A stretch of DNA of 64,000 nt, from positions 1 to 64,000 of the forward strand of contig JAUCSE010000105.1 of the NCBI GenBank assembly GCA_030445275.1, in the 5' to 3' direction. The stretch is from Mucilaginibacter sp. (lineage in GTDB: Bacteria; Bacteroidota; Bacteroidia; Sphingobacteriales; Sphingobacteriaceae). The translations under genes and the position numbers were made by a program. This document shows positions 55,199 through 63,831 of this stretch, in pieces (positions within the stretch are counted from its first letter, which is position 1; each line of letters begins with the position of its first letter). The notes beneath the pieces were generated by a model, which was given only the letters and a program-made list of their open reading frames with translations, was not told the origin of the DNA and did not search any database.

Positions 55199-56158
55199 TT
55201 AATGTTCAATTGGTGGGGTAAAAACAAAATCGGCATTGCTCATCGGTTTATGGCAGCTAACACACTCCGTGGTAAACATAACTGTTTTGCCATAAGGCAC
55301 CAGCTTATCGGTTTTAAACCGCGCCCATCCCCATCCTGCGGTTGATGCATATTTTTTCTCATCCTTGATCATGTACTCTATCTGTTTAAATGCCCCCGTG
55401 GTTACATTCCCGTCTTTATCTTCTACCTGATCCCAGGCCACTTTGGCAAATATGGTTCCGTTAGGCCACGGATTGATTTGATGGTTGTGAATGGCCTTAA
55501 CGGCAATGGAATTACCGAAAATAACACGCATAGTACCATTATCAAAGCGCTCGGTACTACTAATGGTTTCCCAGTTTTTATAATCGGGTATGTAGGTAAC
55601 ACCGTTTAAGGCGGTGGGTAGCTTAGCGTTTGCCAAAGCCCCTTTTTGCCAATGGGCATATTGTTTATTGGCGGCGTTTATTTTTGCAGTATCAGCAGGT
55701 TTCTGTGATACCATTGATGAAAGATAGTTTTTCAGTATGTCAAGGTCGTTTATAGAAATAGCAGCAGACGGATGAACCAATTCATAATCTTTTATAGGCA
55801 TAGCTCCTTCCGCTATCTGGTTAACCGCCTCCCAAAGCTTTGCCTTCTGATCAGCCGGGGCGAGATCTTTCCAGTTAGAGAAATTCAGGTGTTTGCGGCC
55901 GTCATTTACATGGTTAGCCACACGCCAGTAAACCGGCGCTATCTGGTCATACCACCGCAGGTTTGTTTCGTTCGAGTGGCAATCATAACATGCCCTTACC
56001 AGTATGGCTTTTACGTCGGCTGGGGCTTCAATATCGCCTTTTACAACTGGGTGAGTAATTTGAGGCCTGATACATTGGAGAATCAAAAAGCCGATCAATA
56101 AAATGACGGCTATAAGTGTGATTCTCTTTTTTGATGTTTTGGAGTTTAGTGCATTCAT
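55199..56158 (-). CDS. Haem-binding/cytochrome P460-like protein with two CxxCH motifs
   Basis: A 319-residue exported protein from the ATG at 56158 (a GTG six codons earlier is possible). One N-terminal helix (about 12-28) anchors or exports it. The haem-binding-domain part has ACYDCHSNETNLRWYDQIAP (CxxCH at 57-61) with VNDGRKHLNFSNW; the C-terminal cytochrome P460-like part carries a second CxxCH in ECVSCHKPM (299-303). The presence of two haem sites suggests electron transfer or sensing in the periplasm. It is the first gene of the operon that ends in LytS/LytT. Confidence 0.85.
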   Translation of the reverse strand: MNALNSKTSKKRITLIAVILLIGFLILQCIRPQITHPVVKGDIEAPADVKAILVRACYDCHSNETNLRWYDQIAPVYWRVANHVNDGRKHLNFSNWKDLAPADQKAKLWEAVNQIAEGAMPIKDYELVHPSAAISINDLDILKNYLSSMVSQKPADTAKINAANKQYAHWQKGALANAKLPTALNGVTYIPDYKNWETISSTERFDNGTMRVIFGNSIAVKAIHNHQINPWPNGTIFAKVAWDQVEDKDGNVTTGAFKQIEYMIKDEKKYASTAGWGWARFKTDKLVPYGKTVMFTTECVSCHKPMSNADFVFTPPIEH

Positions 56159-56308
56159 TACTTTAAAATTACGCACAAAAGTTGCTTAATTATAAGCTTT
56201 TAGGTACATATTACGGGCTAAAACAGCCAAAAACGGCCGCAAATCAGGCATTTTTAAAGGCGAATAGGCAATATATGTGCACAATAATGCCCTTAAACAT
56301 GGTATTTT

Positions 56309-57466
56309 TTAACCTATTCCAGCTGTTTTATCAAGTTCAAGGTGAAAATCCTTATTGGTATTATTCACCTCAATATCCTGGTTCGCTTCCAGGTTGATAA
56401 TAGCATCTCCATTTTTTGACACCATGGTTGCCTGTAAAGTATATTTACCAAAAGCCACCTGTGCTGCAGTAAAATCGGCGCTTTGATCATCTGTGGGTTT
56501 GGTGAGGGTTATTACGTTACCTGTTTCTGGTTTGAGCGTAACTGTTGCCGAATTAAATCCGCTATCAATAATATCAGCACCTTCAGGTGTAGATGATAGT
56601 GCTTGTGCCAGTTGAAGTTCAACAATGATGTCTGTCATAGTTACGCTAACGGCATTGTTATTTGCTAAAGGGGCCGTAGTATTGTTTGTTGCGCTGTTTG
56701 GTAAAACCAGGTCTTTAAGTCCATCAATAAACTTCATTACCCGGCCTGAGAAGAAGCCCGCTATAAATGAAAACAATAACAGCCCCTTCCCTATGCTAAT
56801 GTCTGTCATTTTGCTGTTGCCACCGCCCAATAAGTTATACCCTAACACCAAAATCAGGGCACAAACCGGTGCATAAAACATCTTTGACACCTGTCCCGAT
56901 ATCTCAGCAGGATCAAATGGCCCCGTATCTGCATCACCAGCCACTTTTAGCGCTTCACGGTTAGCAATACTCACATAATAAATTAAGCTCACCAGCACGC
57001 CAATAAGGGCCCAAAACAGAACCTCCAGATAGGTGCCTGACCCGGTGAACCAGAAAAAATCATCAACAATGATCTCTGAGTCGGTGAGATAAGCCTTTAC
57101 ATCCTTATTGTTAAGGTTAACCAATAAGCCATCCATTCTTTTCAGGCGATACCCTTGTATCCTTCCGTCATATTCATTTATCAAAAAGTTAAATAGTGCC
57201 CGGTCACGTTCTTCCCTTTTTGTCAGAATAACTTTCTTCCCCGCAATCGGGTCTTTCAAATTTAACTGCACTGAGTCGGGATCAGGATATGCAGAAAGTA
57301 CATTATCAATATTTAACAATTGAATATTGTCTAATTTTTTATGGTCAGTACCTTTATAGGCAATATGCATCAGCACATAAACCACAGCAATTAAAACAAG
57401 GGTTACACAAAGGGTTAATAACCAACCGGCACCGCTCCAAACTTTTGCTTTAAAAAACGTGAACAT
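56309..57466 (-). CDS. Four-helix membrane protein with C-terminal beta domain
   Basis: A 385-residue protein I do not recognise. Four membrane helices are predicted: about 13-37, 146-168, 196-213 and 226-246. Between the first two lies a hydrophilic loop of about 110 residues. After residue 260 there is a beta-rich segment with TATLKP-like repeats (ATVTLKPETGNVITLTKPTDD and YTLQATMVSKNGDAIINLEAN), perhaps an Ig-like fold. It lies 162 bases after the AAA+ gene on the same strand, at the downstream end of the eCIS genes, so it may be an accessory factor, but this is only positional evidence. Confidence 0.6.
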   Translation of the reverse strand: MFTFFKAKVWSGAGWLLTLCVTLVLIAVVYVLMHIAYKGTDHKKLDNIQLLNIDNVLSAYPDPDSVQLNLKDPIAGKKVILTKREERDRALFNFLINEYDGRIQGYRLKRMDGLLVNLNNKDVKAYLTDSEIIVDDFFWFTGSGTYLEVLFWALIGVLVSLIYYVSIANREALKVAGDADTGPFDPAEISGQVSKMFYAPVCALILVLGYNLLGGGNSKMTDISIGKGLLLFSFIAGFFSGRVMKFIDGLKDLVLPNSATNNTTAPLANNNAVSVTMTDIIVELQLAQALSSTPEGADIIDSGFNSATVTLKPETGNVITLTKPTDDQSADFTAAQVAFGKYTLQATMVSKNGDAIINLEANQDIEVNNTNKDFHLELDKTAGIG

Positions 57467-57628
57467 GATCTTATATGTTTAAGTCAAAGAATTGTTTCAT
57501 GACAAATAGTTGCTAAATACTCATTCGCCAGCAACATTGCTAATCTTACTCCGATTGCCATTAGTCGTAAAAATGCTTACTCGCGTACCTTGAATTTTCT
57601 CTTTATATATGGTTTAGAGGCTTTATGA

Positions 57629-58945
57629 TCAGGCCATTGTACGTTCTTCTTTACGATATTCTTTCCTTATCGCTTCTACCAGATCATAGTTACGAATATA
57701 CTCATCGTTTCTGGAAATAGATTGCAGCGCAGCATAATGAATAATATTTAATATAGCCGCACCATTAATTTCATATTTATCTGCAAGCTCGCGTAGATTG
57801 ATAGCAGGTTCAGGCCTATATGATGCAGGAAATGCTTTTTCCCATAACCTTAACCGTTCAAGCGGATTGGGTATCGAAAAATGAATAATAGTATGAAAAC
57901 GCCTCAAAAAAGCATCGTCCATATTGCTTTTTAGGTTTGATGCCAGGATAAGCAGACCCGGAAAATCCTCAATACGTTGCAGTAAATAGCTTACTTCCTG
58001 GTTGGCATATCGATCGTGCGAGTTTTGCACATTGGTGCGTTTGCCAAAAAGGGCATCAGCTTCATCAAAAAACAATATCCAGTTTTTATTCTCGGCTTTA
58101 ACAAATACCTTTTCCAGGTTCTTTTCAGTTTCGCCAATATACTTACTCACTACCTGCGAAAGGTCAATACGATAAACCTCCTTGTTCAAATGCCTGCCCA
58201 ATAAAGTTGCTGTTAATGTTTTACCTGTTCCGGAGGGGCCATGAAAAAGAGCGCGGTAACCCGGTTTAATTTTCCGCTTTAACACCTCGTCCTGCATCAG
58301 GGCATCATTATGCTGTACCCAGATCATAATTTCATTAAGCTGGTTTTGCGTATAGTTATTGAGCACCAGATCATCCCAGGTCATAGCTGTAGTGATGTTT
58401 TTTGCAGGAAAATCAGGGCTAAATTTGGGTGTGGTTTCGGTACCTGTTATTAACCTGGTTACCCATTCCTGGTCAAGTATAATACGACCACTCATTAAAG
58501 GTTCGCCTTCTTTTACTAATTCTATAGAAAGTATTCCCTGTTTAACCAGCATACCACTGATAAGCAAATACTGAACTGAAAGGCGTTTTTCAATATCATT
58601 ACCCGCCAAAATAAACTGTACGGTTTCGCCGGTAGGTAACAAGCTACGGTGATTACTCCCCTTTATGCCGCCAAATTCAGCAAAATCACCTCCTTGTGGT
58701 AAAAACTCCTGTATAATACTTTCAAAAAACGTGGCTTTTACATGCGGTACCAACGCGGTTAAAAGTATAATATACTCTTCAAGTGGGAGTTGGTTTTTAA
58801 TGGCAAACTCATTCAATGGGGTACCATCATCTTCTATTTTAACAGTTGGAAAAACAATAGCTGCATTGTTAAAATGAGATTGTAACCTACTATGCACCAA
58901 TTGGCGCAGGATTTCAAAGAAATTACTTATTGATTGAGTTTGCAT
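57629..58945 (-). CDS. AAA+ ATPase of the eCIS type
   Basis: AAA+ ATPase of 438 residues. The first ~190 residues are a family-specific N-domain; the ATPase core shows Walker A GPSGTGKT (K242, T243), Walker B LFFDEADALF (D294, E295), sensor-1 ASN (N337) and DDAFLRRF with the arginines R348 and R349. ATPases of this shape are a core component of eCIS loci (Afp15/Pvc15 group) and are thought to act in assembly. It begins 37 bases after the stop of the larger DUF4157 gene. Confidence 0.88.
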   Translation of the reverse strand: MQTQSISNFFEILRQLVHSRLQSHFNNAAIVFPTVKIEDDGTPLNEFAIKNQLPLEEYIILLTALVPHVKATFFESIIQEFLPQGGDFAEFGGIKGSNHRSLLPTGETVQFILAGNDIEKRLSVQYLLISGMLVKQGILSIELVKEGEPLMSGRIILDQEWVTRLITGTETTPKFSPDFPAKNITTAMTWDDLVLNNYTQNQLNEIMIWVQHNDALMQDEVLKRKIKPGYRALFHGPSGTGKTLTATLLGRHLNKEVYRIDLSQVVSKYIGETEKNLEKVFVKAENKNWILFFDEADALFGKRTNVQNSHDRYANQEVSYLLQRIEDFPGLLILASNLKSNMDDAFLRRFHTIIHFSIPNPLERLRLWEKAFPASYRPEPAINLRELADKYEINGAAILNIIHYAALQSISRNDEYIRNYDLVEAIRKEYRKEERTMA

Positions 58946-58982
58946 TATGTGTCATATTTTTACCGTAGTGAGTTGAAATAAA

Positions 58983-61900
58983 TTATAAGGCATCAATCAT
59001 AGCTTTTTGTGCTTTGAAAAATTCCGGGCCATTCATGATTTTTCCGTTTGTAGGAATAACAAACCATTCAAAATTCACGCCTTGTGCCTTCGCCGTTTTT
59101 TCCATTTCTTTTAATGCTTTAAAAACCTCCTTATTATCTACTTTTGATAGGAATCCTTGCTCAAAAATCAAATGCAGGTTTTTACCTGTAACATTTCTTA
59201 CAAACAGTTCGCCATTTGAAAATGTATTTCTTTCCAATGCTTTAAGATATTTATCCATGTTTGTTTTTAATAAATCAGGGTCAGTGATACTGGTACTCTT
59301 TATTGATAATACCTCAGCCCCTTCAATATTTTTGATCGGTAAGCCTTTACGCATTGCGTTTTTACCACTACCGGCCTTGGTGCCGTCAATGCTTGGGAAA
59401 TAATTAGGAAGTTCGCTCCATCCGTCTTTGGCCAAATCACGTAGATGAACATCTTCAATGGCATATCCTCTTGCAAATGGCACCACAGGAACCGGCTCTG
59501 TACCAGAATTAATTCTTTTAGGTTTTTGTTTATTAACAGCAGAGTTATCTAAGGGTATATTACATTTTTTGGTACTGAACCTGCACCAGGTACCATCCTC
59601 AATTGACCGTCTGTAAGTATGATCACCAACCTTTACCTCCACATCATAAGCATCCTGTAATTCTTTCTCGGCTACTTCCATTACGTTACCTGCACCTTTC
59701 ACTTTTTCATTAAACACCTGCTCCTCTTTGTTGAGTAGTTTTTGGAATAAAGGATCTGATTCTTCGGCCACCAAATTTTGTAATTTCGTTATTTCAGTTT
59801 CAGTAAAGGCAACTTTGTTATCCGCATTTGCCAGTTTTTCCATTGACTCAACTTTATTTACAAGCCCCTCCAATTCAGGTGAATCCTTTGCCAGTTGGGT
59901 TAGTGATGTTCCCTCCTTGATCTCAGATTTTTCCATTGCCATGATCAGTTTTTCCAATTCCTTATCTTCTAATTTTGAGATAAGCATCATTGCCTCTTCT
60001 TCTGATTTTAAAACTTTGGATTCTTTTACCAATATGCCGGCAAGGCGCTCAAACCGGCTTACCATTTCGGCTTCTTCTACGGCTATCTTTCCTAAACCAG
60101 CCGCACGACTAAATACGCGTGCCACAGCAAGCACTTTCTCGGTCATACCACCTATCTGAACACCTTTTAAAGCCGCTTTTATTTCGCCTACGCCAATAAA
60201 CCAGGAGGCAACCTCCCAAATGATGGCCCATTTTACTTTTTTAATAACTATGTCTTCTGCATCCATTAATGCAAGACCACGCACGCCTGCGACAATTTGT
60301 TTACTTATTTGCCCAAATACTTTACCTACAAATTCAATAGCCGGCGGATAGCCTATTTGTACCAACTGCATATTAAGTATAAGATTTACCATTTGGGCAA
60401 CCCCTTCTATAATTTTATCAGGATGGGAAACCAACATCACAATACCATCCCAAATGCCTTCAATAAAGTTTATGGCCCCGCGTGCTGCCGATTCAATTTC
60501 TTTCAAAGCATTCGGAATCACTTCCGGTTCGCCATTCGCATTAATAAAAACACCTACCATACTTATATTTCTAACATAGTTCCAGAGCAGCGTGGTGAAT
60601 TCAGAAAGTGTGTAAGGTGTATTACTAAACTTCATGCCTACAGCAACCAACAGTGACCAATACTCACTATCAAGGTCAGCAAACATCTTATCCCACATGG
60701 TGTTGCCATCCCATAATTTTTTACCTTTTAAAGTGGCTTTTATTTTGTTGAGTTCATCAATACTCGCTACACTTTTAAATATTTCAACGATAGCCTTTTC
60801 CTGCGCTTCCCAGGTCCATACGTTGGTTAACAGTTCTATATATTCTAATTTTTTCTCAAATGATAAAAAGCTAAAGGCGGCCTCAGTTAGCGTAGCCAGT
60901 TTGTCTGCGGCCTCGCTTTTTTTATCTTGTTTGATCAGATCATCAGTTTCGTCAAAAATCTTTTTAGCTAAGTCGGGCGAGGCGGTAAATTCGTTCTTAA
61001 TGATATCCTTCGTTACCTGGGTCTTTAAATACTCATCAATTTCCTTTGGATAAATATCAATATCCTGTAAAACAACATCAATAATGCGCATTTTTCTGGT
61101 GCTTTCTAACCGGTTCCAGATAGTAGGTATTTTAGGTTTTTCCTTTGAATCGCTAATAATATCTGTTTTAAAATCATTGCTTGAAAATTTAGCTTCACCG
61201 TCATAAACCGCGCCCTGGGTGGCAAGCTCGGTTACATAATATTTTTCCATATTTTTTTGCTTCGCTTCCATATCCTGAATAATAACGAAATTATTATAGC
61301 CAAATATCATTTTGCCATTAACCATTGCCCTGCCTATACTTCCTGTTATAAGATATTGCTTGCCTTTTGCAACTTTTAAATAATTCTGGTAGGGTAGCTT
61401 AACTATCAAGTCATTTTCAAAAGGTAACCTATTAGACGCGCCTGCATCCACTAGCTTTTCATCGGCTTTCATAAGTGTAGGTTCAGTAGGTACGTCGCTT
61501 CCTTTATCCTTAACTTCGGCCGTTGGCTGGGTGGTATCTTTGCTTTTGTCGTTATTAACAGGCGGTACCGATGTAGCAGGAAGTCCTTCCTTTTTATCAG
61601 TAACTACAGCTGGTGGATCAGGAGCATAATCAACTGCGATGGTAGTATCTTCAGGCTTTTTCAAATACCACATGAATTGCCAACCTTGCTGATATAGTGC
61701 CTCGGCCTCTGTTGCTTTATCTGGTTTATTTAGAAACTTAAGCCGCCGAGAAAAATCCATCCCATACTTATAAGCATCTACATCACTTTGCCGTAAATGA
61801 ATAAACAGGTCATCCACCAATGCCAATGCTTGTTCCTTATTGGAATTATATAAGGGATCAACAGGCGGGCCGCCACTTTGCAGATCCATATAAGCGGGTG

Positions 61901-62615
61901 TTTCAGCATACATGCTTCGCATCATAGCATCTGTATACTCGGTGAAATTTTTCCATTCAGTTTCAAAGCTATGCGCCATTAACATTGCTTCTATCTGCTT
62001 TTCAGTACTATCAGGCTCATCTTCTTTGCGTTGTAATTTTTTTTCACTGTTGCCTTGCTGTACCACATGTGTTAACTCATGCGCCATTAATTTTTTACCG
62101 CTATCACTCTCTGGCGAATACTGGCCGCTGTTAAAAACAATATTATTACCTGTAGTATATGCCAATGCATTAATAGACTGTGCTGATTTAGCGGCTACGG
62201 TATCATTGTGAATCCGAACACTTGAAAAATCCTGACCAAAGCGAGGTTCAAAAAACTGCCTGCTACTTTCGGGCATGGGCTGTCCGGAGGAGCTTAATGA
62301 CCCTACATAGCTATCTAATTCACTACTTCCCTGGACATCATTGGTTGAACTCTCTTTTCGATGCAGTTTTTCTTCCTCCTCACAATGCTGGCATTTACGC
62401 TGGATAGTTGTTGGCGCAGGCTTAAAAAAGGCATTGTCATTTTGTGTAGGAACGGTCATACGCATTACCTGATTGGCCATTGCATCAGCTTCCTGTTCGT
62501 AAACATCATTGGGCTGATTTACAGTAAGCTTGGGCTGAAAAAAAGGAGTGTCATTCCCGGACTGCGCCCGGGGTGTTATTTGATTTTCCTTTATGCCAGG
62601 CTTTGATATACTCAT
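58983..62615 (-). CDS. DUF4157 protein with C-terminal nuclease-like toxin domain
   Basis: A 1210-residue protein, likely eCIS cargo. Residues 1-190 form a DUF4157 module with a cysteine pair (KCQHC, C75/C78) and the zinc-protease motif MAHELTH (H179, E180, H183). A hydrophilic Pro/Thr/Lys-rich linker (about 330-390), a long helical middle, and a partly hydrophobic stretch (about 709-860) follow. The C-terminal ~160 residues resemble a PD-(D/E)XK nuclease: E1054 in RGYAIEDV, D1077 in SIDG, and S1104-x-K1106 in EVLSIKS. That E, D, SxK spacing resembles the CdiA-type tRNase domain. DGTWCRFS before it is common in polymorphic toxins. There is no immunity gene next to it. Confidence 0.82.
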   Translation of the reverse strand: MSISKPGIKENQITPRAQSGNDTPFFQPKLTVNQPNDVYEQEADAMANQVMRMTVPTQNDNAFFKPAPTTIQRKCQHCEEEEKLHRKESSTNDVQGSSELDSYVGSLSSSGQPMPESSRQFFEPRFGQDFSSVRIHNDTVAAKSAQSINALAYTTGNNIVFNSGQYSPESDSGKKLMAHELTHVVQQGNSEKKLQRKEDEPDSTEKQIEAMLMAHSFETEWKNFTEYTDAMMRSMYAETPAYMDLQSGGPPVDPLYNSNKEQALALVDDLFIHLRQSDVDAYKYGMDFSRRLKFLNKPDKATEAEALYQQGWQFMWYLKKPEDTTIAVDYAPDPPAVVTDKKEGLPATSVPPVNNDKSKDTTQPTAEVKDKGSDVPTEPTLMKADEKLVDAGASNRLPFENDLIVKLPYQNYLKVAKGKQYLITGSIGRAMVNGKMIFGYNNFVIIQDMEAKQKNMEKYYVTELATQGAVYDGEAKFSSNDFKTDIISDSKEKPKIPTIWNRLESTRKMRIIDVVLQDIDIYPKEIDEYLKTQVTKDIIKNEFTASPDLAKKIFDETDDLIKQDKKSEAADKLATLTEAAFSFLSFEKKLEYIELLTNVWTWEAQEKAIVEIFKSVASIDELNKIKATLKGKKLWDGNTMWDKMFADLDSEYWSLLVAVGMKFSNTPYTLSEFTTLLWNYVRNISMVGVFINANGEPEVIPNALKEIESAARGAINFIEGIWDGIVMLVSHPDKIIEGVAQMVNLILNMQLVQIGYPPAIEFVGKVFGQISKQIVAGVRGLALMDAEDIVIKKVKWAIIWEVASWFIGVGEIKAALKGVQIGGMTEKVLAVARVFSRAAGLGKIAVEEAEMVSRFERLAGILVKESKVLKSEEEAMMLISKLEDKELEKLIMAMEKSEIKEGTSLTQLAKDSPELEGLVNKVESMEKLANADNKVAFTETEITKLQNLVAEESDPLFQKLLNKEEQVFNEKVKGAGNVMEVAEKELQDAYDVEVKVGDHTYRRSIEDGTWCRFSTKKCNIPLDNSAVNKQKPKRINSGTEPVPVVPFARGYAIEDVHLRDLAKDGWSELPNYFPSIDGTKAGSGKNAMRKGLPIKNIEGAEVLSIKSTSITDPDLLKTNMDKYLKALERNTFSNGELFVRNVTGKNLHLIFEQGFLSKVDNKEVFKALKEMEKTAKAQGVNFEWFVIPTNGKIMNGPEFFKAQKAMIDAL

Positions 62616-62698
62616 GCTTTAAATTTTGTGTTATGACTTATTCCGGAATAAATTAATTGCGTCAGTATTTGAGAGCTAAAAAATCATGAACAAATTCT

Positions 62699-63820
62699 CT
62701 ACGATAAATCAATTACAAATGATGTATAAGAATCGGCATTTATAAGTGGGTCGCCACCAGGTCCAGGATATCCTGCGGTACCTTGTGCAGCTCCATGCCA
62801 GCCAGAATATTCATCAACGGTGAAAGTGTCAAATGCCGCGTGAAATGCTTCATGTAAAACACAGCCAATTAAATAATTTCCGGCTGCAGTAATTGTATGA
62901 GGACATACGGTTGAAAGATGGCTTCCGGCAATTGTAAATCCACAGTTGCCGGCTACACAAATGGCATCGGTGCCCGGATCACAATTAACTGTTAAATTTG
63001 ATAATAACCTGAATACTGTTTGTATTCTCTCAACAATCATGTTAAGATTAGCCGCCACCCCATGCGTTGGGCCGAAGTTTCTTCTTAAAGCGCCTAACAC
63101 ATTACCACCATTGGGAGTAGCAGTAACTTTTGCCTGCATATTATTTATCCATCCCCGCGCGTCGTAAATTGCCTGGTGTATGGCTCCTGCTTGAGTTGCG
63201 TTACAGCCATTATTAGCGCCTAACCGTTGAATTTGTTTTGTTTGAACATTACTCCCCCCTTGCTGTACCACATGCGTTAACTCATGCGCCATTAACCTTT
63301 TACCACTATCACTCTCCGGCGAATACTGGCCGCTGTTAAAAACAATGTCACTACCAGTGGTATACGCCAGCGCATTGATGGACTGTGCCGATTTTGCAGC
63401 CACAGAATCGGTGTGTACCCGAACATTTGAAAAATCCTGACCAAAACGGGGCTCAAAAAACTGCCGGCTATTTTCGGGCAACGGTTGCCCTGAGGTGCTT
63501 AATGACCCTACATAGCTATCCAACTCATTACTTCCATGCGTTTCTGCACTTGAACTTTCCTTACGATGTAGTTTTTCTTCCTCTTCACAATGCTGGCATT
63601 TACGTTGAACATCTGTTTGGGTGGATTGGAAAAATGGTGACGCGTCAGTTGAGGGTATAATCATGCGCATAACCCTGTCGGCCATACTATCGGCTTCCTG
63701 CTCATATTTATCACCGGGCTCATTTACCTGCAACCTAGGCTGCACCAAATGCGATGAAAAAAAGGGATTATTGTGCTGCACATTAGCAGTATTTTCAGGT
63801 GATTGTTTTGTTGTTAACAT
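62699..63820 (-). CDS. DUF4157 protein with aspzincin (M35-like) C-terminal domain
   Basis: A 373-residue protein from the ATG at 63820, 11 bases after the stop of the tape-measure-like gene; a longer reading runs into that gene. Residues 1-190 match the DUF4157 module of the next gene almost residue for residue, including C75/C78 and HELTH at 179-183. The C-terminal half has a second zinc motif HEAFH (323-327), a downstream Asp in DEYSG (D336) and INADSYTSFV (360-369), which is the HExxH plus Asp pattern of M35/aspzincin peptidases. This is a two-metal-site protein, probably eCIS cargo with a protease payload. Confidence 0.82.
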   Translation of the reverse strand: MLTTKQSPENTANVQHNNPFFSSHLVQPRLQVNEPGDKYEQEADSMADRVMRMIIPSTDASPFFQSTQTDVQRKCQHCEEEEKLHRKESSSAETHGSNELDSYVGSLSTSGQPLPENSRQFFEPRFGQDFSNVRVHTDSVAAKSAQSINALAYTTGSDIVFNSGQYSPESDSGKRLMAHELTHVVQQGGSNVQTKQIQRLGANNGCNATQAGAIHQAIYDARGWINNMQAKVTATPNGGNVLGALRRNFGPTHGVAANLNMIVERIQTVFRLLSNLTVNCDPGTDAICVAGNCGFTIAGSHLSTVCPHTITAAGNYLIGCVLHEAFHAAFDTFTVDEYSGWHGAAQGTAGYPGPGGDPLINADSYTSFVIDLS

Positions 63821-63831
63821 AACTTTATTTT

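Noticed and set aside
59014..61053. Plus-strand open frames across the large DUF4157 gene, including 99-143 residue ones
   Set aside because: Serine/phenylalanine-rich translations typical of the complement of a Lys/Glu-rich gene; no domain recognised.
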